19,494 bases of DNA from Acidimicrobiia bacterium (lineage in GTDB: Bacteria; Actinomycetota; Acidimicrobiia; Spongiisociales; ZC4RG35), in assembly GCA_029865445.1 (NCBI GenBank), contig JAOUGY010000031.1:1-19494 (forward strand), in the 5' to 3' direction. How positions within the stretch are numbered: the first letter of the stretch is position 1; each line of letters opens with the position of its first letter. Made by a program: the position numbers and the translations under genes. Shown here piece by piece: positions 8,401-14,817 of the stretch. The notes below the pieces were generated by a model. The model was given only the letters and a program-made list of their open reading frames with translations. It did not search any database and was not told where the DNA came from.

Positions 8401-8986
8401 GACCGAGGAGGCTCCGGCCTCGCGGGATGACTCGCCGTCGATCTTTGCCGATGACGAGGCGGACTCCGAAGAGAGTGTCGTGGTCGCGAGCGTCGTCGAG
8501 ATCGGGGAGGAGGCGTCAGAGGACGTCGCCGCCGAGGAAGCACCCGCTGAAGAGGCTGAAATCGTCGACGACACCGAGGCGGGTGCTACCGATCAGCAGC
8601 CCGCCGAGTGGAAGCCGATCGAAACCGGTTGGGACACGGGCGTCATGGCCGGCAAGTCGAGCGATCTCGACGCAGACCTGGCCGAGCTGAAGGCCACCCT
8701 CGATGGGCTCCAGAACAGGCTCGAATCGCCGATCGACTCTGCGGAGACGACGGCGCAGGTGACGACGAATGGTGAACCCACCGTTTCGGCCGACGGCGAG
8801 ACCGGCAACGTGTTCGGTCGCAGAACCGACGATCGCCACGAGACCATCGTGGACTCGAGCAACGACGACGAGGAAGAGGTCGAGGACGCCGAGGAGCCGA
8901 CCGAAGAGGCCACCTCCGGTGGCCACAGCGCCGACGCCGTCATGGACGCCGTCTCGAAACTGCGCAAGCTGTGGGGCACCGACTGA
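5444..8986 (+). CDS. Giant DivIVA-domain coiled-coil protein, Scy-like polarity/cytoskeletal scaffold
   Basis: The product is 1180 aa. Residues 10-50 hold a DivIVA-type N-terminal segment (DITFSTARRGYDKDEVESYL), the part that binds curved membrane in that family. Residues ~50-880 and ~905-975 are almost uninterrupted Ala/Glu/Arg/Lys-rich coiled coil in irregular units built around AEAxxARxxADxI, mixing heptad and hendecad spacing. A short break lies near 886-905. Residues ~980-1160 are acidic and disordered, and the protein ends in a predicted helix, ADAVMDAVSKLRKLWG. In build it recalls Streptomyces Scy and DivIVA, which organise polar growth. That is similarity of architecture, not proof. 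No peptide exporter or enzyme domain is visible. The ATG at 5444 places the DivIVA motif as in known members. The 25 codons before it (from GTG 5369) have weaker third-position GC, so they look non-coding. No Shine-Dalgarno precedes 5444. A strong terminator follows. Confidence 0.85.
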   Translation: MPASPISSSDDITFSTARRGYDKDEVESYLQKVKETIHNLEEAQKALGSTDMSGDPAQVEELTQDKDRLELENMSLRSEMDTLRTDLEDARVELARASASHEAALQEERSKSREAPPARAVAAPTDSDPGITTVLETKDRILDRARDRARRIEDEAREKARRIIAEAETTSVTGVADIGGDPAHELAMARAEAAAIVSRAEQRAADVLADAEKNRTEGIRSGTDPLDELSGAIITAAEAKAESVLASAEARAADIANDAARSRAEAANMAANARSELAAARKEAADLKLEAAELQRLARAADQSAREQAQAVVSEAEARSDQLTKSAEAYSARIRSEAETAASRMKSIAGDEAAKIRRQAEKDIATTRAEADRMKQEADAARAEASQMLAEARGQADAITREAEELVARLKSDADAEAADIKAAASIAATTIRDQADKDAAAASDRADKALVEANERLAKARRAEELANSALVNAESKAGGIVAAAEEKAEHIRADLGEEVERHNQEHAARTAAVVEAEQAIAALKASTDQAHAEATAILEQARDRVAAIEAQAATQLAQAETQAREIVAGAESEAEAARAQIDKEWADARSKMDTRFAERMADAEAQAAGAVAEANKRAELIVGEAEKTLEEARSQAVLVRRSAGEEAAEVKAAAVGEAEMARTDARRELEEAEADRRTAKADRADAAAVLDNAKSEAERILTTAHSQAESTQKTTAEELSRLAQTRGEVDEAKADVDEKRREADALFAQAEEARKAADEMLKSAQHEAATTLEEARRHVTDEQAALAERRRDVAGERDSLEKWRFQLESLRGQLDKERTSLESSRTEVEQERAKLAGQRSQIENGRRKVQEAAADLLDKARTEADAILERAWTEARQIVRGAGDQATLGVADVPAPKVDTSEADRLMREAATAKAEAEAQLTRAREQQAQVEQATAELNADRASIEAARSRLDEDRLSLEADKAAFEARTPVDAAPVTAIMFEETEEAPASRDDSPSIFADDEADSEESVVVASVVEIGEEASEDVAAEEAPAEEAEIVDDTEAGATDQQPAEWKPIETGWDTGVMAGKSSDLDADLAELKATLDGLQNRLESPIDSAETTAQVTTNGEPTVSADGETGNVFGRRTDDRHETIVDSSNDDEEEVEDAEEPTEEATSGGHSADAVMDAVSKLRKLWGTD

Positions 8987-9007
8987 TCATCACTTGATGA
9001 CCGAGAA

Positions 9008-9039
9008 GAATGAGCCCCGGCCCCGGCCGGGGCTCATTC
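9008..9039. terminator. Bidirectional hairpin terminator, perfect 14-bp stem
   Basis: The arms gaatgagccccggc (9008-9021) and gccggggctcattc (9026-9039) pair perfectly around a cccg loop. The hairpin sits between convergent genes and contains the stop codon (9034-9036) of the minus-strand aminopeptidase P gene. The flanks lack a long T-run, but the stem is strong enough to serve both strands. Confidence 0.85.
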
Positions 9040-10485
9040 GCGATGGAGCCAGCTGCTCTCGGCGCACAGGTGCTCGATCTTGGCTGGTTCGACAGGCACA
9101 TGACCGGTCAGGTTCTCGTGCCCGTCGACGGTGACGAGGATGTCGTCTTCGATGCGGACGCCGAGCCCCAGCAGTTCTGCCGGAATCTCGTGCGTCAGCT
9201 TGTCGGCGGCGTCCTTTTCGACCTGTTCCGCGGCCGCGGCTGCAGCAGCGCCGAGCATCAGACGACGCTCTGTCCAGGCATCGAGATCGTGCTCGAGCAG
9301 AGTGAACTCCACCGTTGGCCTGTCCGGATTCACGTAGAGACCGGGCTCGACCGTGAAGCACATCCCCGGTTCCAGGATTCGTGAACCCGTTGGCGTTCGC
9401 GTCACCCCCGCGTCGTGCACGTCCAGCCCAAGCCAGTGGCTGGTTCCGTGCATGAAAAACTCCCGGTAGAGGTGCATCTCGAATGCGCTGTCGGCGTCCG
9501 TGGGGATGAGACCCAGATCCACCATGTGTTCGGTGAGGACCCGGCGCGCCGTGTCGTGGGTGTCCCGAAAGGTCCCCCCGGGCACAACGCCCCTGATGGC
9601 GGCATGATGCGCCGCCAGGACCGCCTCGTAGACATCCCGTTGTGGTCCGACGAATATGCCACTCGCCGGGAACGTGCGAGTGATGTCGGCTGTGTACCAG
9701 TCGATCTCGCAGCCGGCATCGATGAGGACCAGATCACCGTCTTCGATGAGGCAGTCGTTCTCGGTGTAGTGAAGGATGACCGCATTGCGGCCGGCGGCCA
9801 CGATCGAACCGTATCCGTTGTCGCGCGACCCCCCCTCACGCCACACGAACTCCATCGCGGCTTGGACCTGATACTCGTACAGCCCGGGTCGGGTGAACCG
9901 CATGGCCTCACGGTGACCCTCGGCGCTCAGCTCGCAGGCGGCGCGAAGGCTGTCCAGCTCGGCCGGGTTCTTCACCACCCGCAGCTCGGCGAGGACCGTT
10001 CCCACGTCGTGGACAGCAGTAGGAGCGACGCTCCCGAAGCGCTCTCGATGAGAGCGGGCGGTGGCGAGCAGCCTCGTCATACGGTCGTCGTGAGCTGGAT
10101 TGCCCAGCTTGTAGAACAGGGTGTCGCGACCGACCATGAGGCGCACGAGAGCGGTATCGAGTTCAGCGAGGTCGTATGCGGCATCGGCACCGAACCGCGA
10201 CATGGCACCTTCGGTGCCGGTCCGCAACCCGTCCCAGATCTCCCGTTCCCGATCCTTCGGGCGAACAAAGAGATGAAAATCGCCTTCGGGGTGACCCGGA
10301 ACGATCACCGCCACTGCGTCGGGCTCGTGGAAACCGGTGAGGTATGCGAAGTCGGAGTCCTGGCGAAACAGGTGGGTGACATCGTCGTTGCGGACCTTCT
10401 CGACAGAGGCCGGAACGACCGCAATCCCATTCGTTCCGATGTGTGAGGCCAGCCCCGTGCGATGTTCGTGAAACCGATCAGTCAT
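9034..10485 (-). CDS. pepP: Aminopeptidase P family protein (Xaa-Pro aminopeptidase, M24B)
   Basis: The 483-aa enzyme would cleave an N-terminal residue preceding proline, using two metal ions in a pita-bread fold. The N-terminal domain spans ~1-165. The catalytic domain carries the five ligands: LIDAGCEID (Asp256), ADITRT (Asp267), HGTSHWLGLDVHD (His350), TVEPGLY (Glu380) and GVRIEDD (Glu446). Glu380 and Glu446 are 66 residues apart, against about 23 in E. coli PepP. The difference is a ~43-residue insertion (about 388-432) containing an Ala7 run and charged helix-like sequence. The ATG at 10485 lies 9 bp after the stop of the upstream phosphatase-fold gene, so it is the third gene of a likely operon (12300 to 9034). 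No clear Shine-Dalgarno is seen, so coupled translation is probable. Its stop lies inside the terminator hairpin. Confidence 0.92.
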   Translation of the reverse strand: MTDRFHEHRTGLASHIGTNGIAVVPASVEKVRNDDVTHLFRQDSDFAYLTGFHEPDAVAVIVPGHPEGDFHLFVRPKDREREIWDGLRTGTEGAMSRFGADAAYDLAELDTALVRLMVGRDTLFYKLGNPAHDDRMTRLLATARSHRERFGSVAPTAVHDVGTVLAELRVVKNPAELDSLRAACELSAEGHREAMRFTRPGLYEYQVQAAMEFVWREGGSRDNGYGSIVAAGRNAVILHYTENDCLIEDGDLVLIDAGCEIDWYTADITRTFPASGIFVGPQRDVYEAVLAAHHAAIRGVVPGGTFRDTHDTARRVLTEHMVDLGLIPTDADSAFEMHLYREFFMHGTSHWLGLDVHDAGVTRTPTGSRILEPGMCFTVEPGLYVNPDRPTVEFTLLEHDLDAWTERRLMLGAAAAAAAEQVEKDAADKLTHEIPAELLGLGVRIEDDILVTVDGHENLTGHVPVEPAKIEHLCAESSWLHRE

Positions 10486-10494
10486 GACCGAAGG

Positions 10495-11418
10495 CTATCC
10501 GATGAGGAGGTCGACGACGACGGGGAAATGGTCCGAACCCATCGCCGGACCGAGGCGGCGGTCCACCACCCGGATCTCACGTGAAACCAGGACGTGATCG
10601 ATGGCGATGCGGAACGCCAGGTTGGACGAGGCCGGAAACGAGGGCTGGAGACCGAAACCGCGCTGGGAATCAACGACATCCCCCCGGGCTCCGAGGCGTC
10701 GGAAGGCATACGACCACGGCCCGGCGTTGAAGTCGCCCGCTATCACGACGGGCTCTTGGCGGCTCGCGGCCCAGCGCGTCGCGAAATTCAGTTGGGCGTC
10801 TCTCAACCCGGATTCGAACTCGGTGACCGGCGCCACCGGGTGGACCCCCAGCAGTGCCACCTTCTTCCCCGAATCGAGGTTCAGGAGGACTTCGACCGCC
10901 CGTGCTTCACGTTCGGTGAAGCCGAAGCCCTCGACGTCGGCGACGCCGCGGACGAGAACCAGAGTCCCGAAGATGTGGTTTTGGTCGCGTGTCTTCACGA
11001 TTCGGTACCCGAGATCTGCGGTGGCCACCGCTTCCTCCCAAGGTGCACTGGACTCGTGGAGGAACACGACATCCGCGTTGGTTTCTCGCAGGAAGCCGAG
11101 CACATCGCCGTAGTTCTCGTTGGCCGCGAGGATGTTGAAGCTCAGCACTCGCAGAGGATCGGCGTCGGCGGAAACGGAAACCGGCCTTGGTATCCACAAC
11201 CACCCGACCAACAGAATGTTCACCAAGGCCGCCAGCATCACCACGCCGCCGATCCTCCTCCACCGGGCCGCCAAGAGCCACAGACCGATGACGAGGGCGC
11301 TCACACCCAGTTGGGGACGGAAGTTGGCGATGAGGTCCAGGGGCCACCAGTAGGCGCCGGCGAACGCCCCCAGCGTCGCAGCAGCCAGTCCCAACCCGAC
11401 AGCAGCCACAAAGAACAC
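10495..11418 (-). CDS. Membrane-anchored endonuclease/exonuclease/phosphatase-fold protein
   Basis: The product is 307 aa. The N-terminus holds about three transmembrane helices (roughly 2-22, 35-52, 56-76), which likely place the catalytic domain outside. The domain has the full EEP set: LSFNIL (Asn95), HES (Glu122), GVHP (His193), AGDFNAGPW (Asp229, Asn231), AIDHVLVS (Asp274, His275) and GSDHFPV (Asp296, His297). This metal-dependent fold includes DNases, sphingomyelinases and inositol phosphatases. Membrane-tethered actinobacterial members are common, but their substrate is unknown. The GTG start at 11418 follows directly on the TGA of the upstream hydrolase (TGA then GTG with no gap), with an AGGGG ribosome site inside that gene, so the two are translationally coupled. 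Confidence 0.9.
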   Translation of the reverse strand: MFFVAAVGLGLAAATLGAFAGAYWWPLDLIANFRPQLGVSALVIGLWLLAARWRRIGGVVMLAALVNILLVGWLWIPRPVSVSADADPLRVLSFNILAANENYGDVLGFLRETNADVVFLHESSAPWEEAVATADLGYRIVKTRDQNHIFGTLVLVRGVADVEGFGFTEREARAVEVLLNLDSGKKVALLGVHPVAPVTEFESGLRDAQLNFATRWAASRQEPVVIAGDFNAGPWSYAFRRLGARGDVVDSQRGFGLQPSFPASSNLAFRIAIDHVLVSREIRVVDRRLGPAMGSDHFPVVVDLLIG

Positions 11419-12300
11419 TCACAGCCCCTCTGCCCACTCGGCGATCGCTCGTCCGATCTCGCGTCCGGAGTCCTCCTGGAGGAAGTGGATTCCCGGTACC
11501 GTTATCTCGGTCTGGTTGGGGAACCGTCGAGCCACATCTCTCGCCCGCCCCGTGAGGAGCAGCCCAGGTTCTGCATTCACGAACAACTTGGGAACCGGAT
11601 TGGAGGCGAGCCACTGCTCGTAGTCCGCCACGATGTCGACCACCGCCGAAGGCTCGCCGTCCAGAGGCATCTCTCGAGGCCAGGTCAGGCTGGGCCGTCG
11701 GTCCTCGCCGACCATTGCGAACGGCCTCCGGTATTCGGCGAGCGTGGCATCCGACAGCGCATCGAGGCTCCACGCCTGGAGGAGTCGCTCGACCACCAGG
11801 TTGCCGGCGAGTACCAATTCGTCACCGGCGTCGGTGCGCAGCGCCTGGATCACCGGACGGACATGATCGGGGAGGTCGGCCGACCTCAGCGGGGTCACGA
11901 AGGTCTCCATGTAGGCGATCCCGGCGACGGCGCCCGAGTTTCGGCGAGCCCAGTCGAAGAGAAGTGCCGCACCCCACTCGTGCCCAACGAGAATCACGTC
12001 TCGGTCCACCTCGAGAATCGACATGAAGGCATCGAGATAGGTGCGGTGGTCGAGGAACCGATACGACCTGGCTCCACTGCCCACTTTGCTCGAGTCACCC
12101 ATCCCGATGAGGTCGAGGGCCAGGCACCTCCCTGTGCTCGAGACCGCCGGGATCACGTCCCTCCAGATGACCGAGGAAGTCGGGTTTCCGTGCACGAAGA
12201 CGATCGGGCGACCCGAGCCGGATTCGCTGTACGCGATCCGCGCTCCCAACACCTCGACGTGCCGCTTCGACGGCCATGGTTCAGAACGGAGCAATCCCAT
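11419..12300 (-). CDS. Haloalkane dehalogenase-like alpha/beta hydrolase with Glu in place of the nucleophile Asp
   Basis: The 293-aa protein closely matches the HLD-II haloalkane dehalogenases (LinB/DhaA type), even in residue numbers. It has HGNPTSSVIWRDVIP (halide-binding Asn39), DLIGMGDS (63-70), GHEWGAALLFDWARR (106-120), IAYMETF (catalytic acid Glu132) and PGIHFLQEDSG (catalytic His272). Trp109, the second halide ligand, is also kept. The residue in the nucleophile position, Asp108 in LinB, is Glu108 here (codon GAG at 11979-11977). With a longer side chain, normal dehalogenation is doubtful; the enzyme may be inactive, altered or use another reaction. The cap domain spans about 134-215. 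The reading frame continues upstream to 13296, but that part is the complement of the antiporter. The ATG at 12300 fits the family N-terminus and has a TAGCGT box 8 nt upstream. It is the first gene of the operon with the EEP protein and PepP. Confidence 0.9.
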   Translation of the reverse strand: MGLLRSEPWPSKRHVEVLGARIAYSESGSGRPIVFVHGNPTSSVIWRDVIPAVSSTGRCLALDLIGMGDSSKVGSGARSYRFLDHRTYLDAFMSILEVDRDVILVGHEWGAALLFDWARRNSGAVAGIAYMETFVTPLRSADLPDHVRPVIQALRTDAGDELVLAGNLVVERLLQAWSLDALSDATLAEYRRPFAMVGEDRRPSLTWPREMPLDGEPSAVVDIVADYEQWLASNPVPKLFVNAEPGLLLTGRARDVARRFPNQTEITVPGIHFLQEDSGREIGRAIAEWAEGL

Positions 12301-12308
12301 CACCCCGG

Positions 12309-12314
12309 ACGCTA
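12309..12314 (-). promoter_or_regulatory. -10 box of the dehalogenase-like operon
   Basis: TAGCGT on the minus strand lies 8 nt before the ATG at 12300. The identical hexamer and spacing serve the divergent antiporter gene. A leaderless start is implied; no convincing -35 was found. Confidence 0.45.
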
Positions 12315-12349
12315 CCTGCCCCCGGACAAAGACGGGACCACAGTGTCGC

Positions 12350-12380
12350 TTCACGCTGTGTGGCGGCAGGCCGTTAGCGT
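12350..12380 (+). promoter_or_regulatory. Promoter of the antiporter gene
   Basis: TTCACG (12350-12355) as -35 and TAGCGT (12375-12380) as -10 are 19 nt apart. The -10 lies 8 nt before the ATG at 12389, so transcription would start at or within two bases of the start codon. No ribosome-binding site is present, which fits a leaderless message. Confidence 0.5.
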
Positions 12381-12388
12381 TGCGCCCT

Positions 12389-13324
12389 ATGTTTCGGGAC
12401 ATACTCCTCGTTCTCGTCGGTTTGGTGCTGCTGACCGTTGCCGCCGACCGGCTCGTGCTGGCAGCCGCCCGACTCGCCAAGGCATCGGGTCTATCGCCGA
12501 TCCTCATCGGAGCGGTGGTAGTGGGCCTGGGCACGTCACTTCCCGAAATGCTCGTGTCGGGGCTCGCTGCGGCTCGCCCCGGCGGGCTCGATCTGGCGCT
12601 CGGCAACATCGTCGGATCGAATGTCGCCAACCTGGCGCTGGTCCTGGGCTTGAGCGTCCTGATGTCGCCGATCACCGGCCAACGTTTCGTGCTTCGTCGC
12701 GAGGGGTCGCTGGTGATGGTCGCCTCGCTGCTCTTGGCGTTGCTCGCCTGGAACGGCCGCCTCGGTCTCGTGGAGGGCATCGTGCTCGGCTTCGGCATGT
12801 TCGTGGCTCTGTGGCTCCTGATCGCGTGGTCGCGGGCCGACAGCCGGGGACTGGAGATGGAGGAACTGGTGCCGGCCGAGGACTTCCGGCCCGGTGTGGA
12901 AGTCTTGTTCGGACTCGGATCTCTCGGGCTCACACTGCTCGGCGCCCGTTTCCTGGTCGTGGGCGCCGAGTCGGTGGCCCGAGAACTCGGCGTCTCGGAG
13001 GCTGTGATCGGTCTGACGCTCGTCGCCGTCGGTACCTCACTTCCCGAGCTGGCGACGGCCATCGCCGCCGCCCGCCGCAAGGAAAACGATCTCGTGCTGG
13101 GGAACGTCCTGGGTTCGAACCTGTTCAACGCGCTCGCGGTCGGAGGCGTGGCGGGCATCGTGGGCAACGGCGCCCTGACGACCAGTTTTCGCGGACCGCT
13201 CGTCGGCATGGTGGCGGTCACCGCCCTCGCCGGGGGTCTGGCGGTGTGGGGCCAGGACCGCCTGTCCCGGGTGGAAGGCGTGATCCTGCTGGCCACCTAT
13301 CCCCTGGTTCTGGCACTGATCTGA
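12389..13324 (+). CDS. Calcium/sodium antiporter, CaCA superfamily (YrbG-like)
   Basis: The 311-aa membrane protein has about ten helices in two inverted halves. The alpha-1 repeat is GLGTSLPE (46-53) with GNIVGSN (72-78); the alpha-2 repeat is AVGTSLPE (213-220) with GNVLGSN (238-244). These hold the ion-binding Glu53 and Glu220. Such proteins exchange Ca2+ outward for Na+ (sometimes with K+) across the cytoplasmic membrane. The loop between halves (about 150-170) is short and acidic, as in bacterial members. The frame is open further upstream to 12041, but that segment overlaps the dehalogenase-like gene. The ATG at 12389 gives the normal N-terminus and sits 8 nt after a TAGCGT box. It is a single gene, divergent from the dehalogenase operon and convergent with argH. 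Confidence 0.93.
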   Translation: MFRDILLVLVGLVLLTVAADRLVLAAARLAKASGLSPILIGAVVVGLGTSLPEMLVSGLAAARPGGLDLALGNIVGSNVANLALVLGLSVLMSPITGQRFVLRREGSLVMVASLLLALLAWNGRLGLVEGIVLGFGMFVALWLLIAWSRADSRGLEMEELVPAEDFRPGVEVLFGLGSLGLTLLGARFLVVGAESVARELGVSEAVIGLTLVAVGTSLPELATAIAAARRKENDLVLGNVLGSNLFNALAVGGVAGIVGNGALTTSFRGPLVGMVAVTALAGGLAVWGQDRLSRVEGVILLATYPLVLALI

Positions 13325-13325
13325 G

Positions 13326-13339
13326 CGGCCCTCGGGCCG
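13326..13339. terminator. Short hairpin between antiporter and argH
   Basis: The bases cggcc and ggccg pair around a ctcg loop in the 21-bp gap between the convergent stop codons at 13324 and 13346. The stem is only 5 bp and has no T-run, so terminator function is weakly supported. Confidence 0.3.
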
Positions 13340-13345
13340 GTCACT

Positions 13346-14701
13346 TCACTGAGTGAGGGCGTAGCGGAGGGCCTCGATTTGCTGGTGGACACTCTCGACA
13401 GATCCGCCGCCCATCGTTCGGCGGTTGTCCACACTGGTCGAGGGCTCCGTCAGGGCGAGGTCGGCCGCGACGAACCGTTCGTCCGCGACGGCGAGGTCGT
13501 CACTGGTCGCTTCCGAAAGCACTCGACCCGTGGATGACAAAGCGGCCACGAGCCGCCCCACGGCGTGATGCGCCTCCCGGAACGGCACACCCCGAGTGAC
13601 GAGGGCCTCGGCGAGGTCGAGGGCCGTCACCCACGACGATGGTGCGGGCGGGTCGAACCGGGCGTCGGCCACCATTCCTGTGAGCGCCTCGAGGGTGCCG
13701 GCGAGCGTGTCGTCGGCCCGGAAGACGTGCTCCTTGTCCTCCTGCAGATCCCGGTTGTAGGTGAGAGGCAAGCCCTTCTGGAGCGTCAAGAGCCCCATGA
13801 GATCGGCGATGGCTGCTGCCGACTTGCCACGGGCCAATTCTGCAATGTCAGGGTTCTTCTTCTGAGGCAGGGCCGAGCTCCCGGTCGTGAACGCGTCCGA
13901 GAAGCTCACCCAACCGAACTCAGAGGTCGCCCACAGGATCAACTCCTCCGACAATCGCGAGAGGTCCACCATCGTCTGGGCGCAACACCAGGCGAACTCG
14001 GCCACGAGATCTCGGGAGCCGACCGCGTCCATCGAGTTCGCGAACACGACGTCGAACCCGAGCCGCCGGGCAGAGTCGATCGGGTCGAGCGGCAGACTCG
14101 AACCGCCGGAAGCACCGGCCCCCAGGGGCGACACCGACAGCCGCTCTCTCAGTTGCCCGAAGCGCTGCCGGCTACGAACTGCCATCCACGCGTAGGCGAG
14201 GAGATGATGGCCGAGCGGGACGGCTTGCGCCTGCTGCATGTGGGTGTACGAGGGGATGAGGGTGGTGGCATGGGCAGCGGCCTGGTCCACCAGGACCGCC
14301 CCGAACCGGGTGAGCCGGTCGGCCTGGGCGTCGCAAGCCGCACGGAGGTAGAGCCGTATGTCCAAGGCCACCTGATCGTTGCGAGAACGTCCTGTGTGGA
14401 GGCGCTTGCCTGGCTCGCCCACGAGTTCGACCAGTCGGCGTTCGACCGCCGAATGGACGTCCTCGTCGGCGTCGAGCCACTCGAAGGTTCCGTCGCGGGC
14501 ATCGGCGAGGATTCTGAGCAGGCCATCGCGGATGGCGTCGTGGTCGTCTCGCGAGATCAACCCGACGTCCGCCAGCATGCCGGCGTGGGCGAGCGACCCC
14601 TCGACATCGAACTCGAGGAGTCGGCGGTCGGCGTGGCTCACCGTGAACCGCCACAGGACATCGGCTGGAGCCTCCTCGAATCGCCCACCCCACAGGGTCA
14701 T
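13346..14701 (-). CDS. argH: Argininosuccinate lyase
   Basis: The 451-aa cytoplasmic enzyme splits argininosuccinate into arginine and fumarate, the last step of arginine synthesis. It belongs to the fumarase/aspartase superfamily. The start MTLWGGRFEEAP is the typical ArgH N-terminus (KxWGGRF). HTGRSRNDQV is the second signature. The flexible catalytic signature GSSALPQKKNPD lies at residues 274-285, with the catalytic Ser. The frame runs 54 bp further upstream to a TTG at 14755, but the ATG at 14701 fits the family and has GGGGCG just before it. It follows argG by 115 bp, a gap containing a GTAC-rich repeat, and probably belongs to the argR-argG-argH transcript, perhaps reduced by that spacer. 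Confidence 0.96.
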   Translation of the reverse strand: MTLWGGRFEEAPADVLWRFTVSHADRRLLEFDVEGSLAHAGMLADVGLISRDDHDAIRDGLLRILADARDGTFEWLDADEDVHSAVERRLVELVGEPGKRLHTGRSRNDQVALDIRLYLRAACDAQADRLTRFGAVLVDQAAAHATTLIPSYTHMQQAQAVPLGHHLLAYAWMAVRSRQRFGQLRERLSVSPLGAGASGGSSLPLDPIDSARRLGFDVVFANSMDAVGSRDLVAEFAWCCAQTMVDLSRLSEELILWATSEFGWVSFSDAFTTGSSALPQKKNPDIAELARGKSAAAIADLMGLLTLQKGLPLTYNRDLQEDKEHVFRADDTLAGTLEALTGMVADARFDPPAPSSWVTALDLAEALVTRGVPFREAHHAVGRLVAALSSTGRVLSEATSDDLAVADERFVAADLALTEPSTSVDNRRTMGGGSVESVHQQIEALRYALTQ

Positions 14702-14771
14702 CGACGCCCCGCCCCGCCGAGTGCAGTGCGCGATGAGCGATATGCCGTGCGCCAATCCACCGAACCCTCGA

Positions 14772-14804
14772 GGTACTGAGTACCTGGTACCGAGTACCGA
14801 GTAC
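14772..14804. repeat. GTAC-rich intergenic repeat between argG and argH
   Basis: The segment is a run of GTAC tetranucleotides spaced about every 8 nt (ggtactgagtacctggtacc and following bases). It resembles the reverse complement of the tails at 109-136 and 236-262 in the left repeat. It splits argG from argH and is non-coding. Overlapping partial palindromes could form several alternative hairpins in RNA. Confidence 0.7.
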
Positions 14805-14817
14805 AGCGCGGAGCGCT
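14805..14817 (-). other. Small hairpin at the end of argG
   Basis: The bases agcgc (14805-14809) and gcgct (14813-14817) form a 5-bp stem with a gga loop touching the argG stop codon. It might slow or protect the 3' end of the argR-argG message; evidence is structural only. Confidence 0.3.

Noticed and set aside
12301..13296. N-terminal extension of the dehalogenase-like frame (to 625 aa)
   Set aside because: The extra ~330 residues are the complement of the antiporter and are low-complexity; the hydrolase family N-terminus begins at the ATG at 12300.
10594..13356. 920-aa plus-strand open frame
   Set aside because: It runs antisense to the EEP and dehalogenase-like genes and then out of frame through the antiporter; no family motif, Arg/Pro/His-rich composition.
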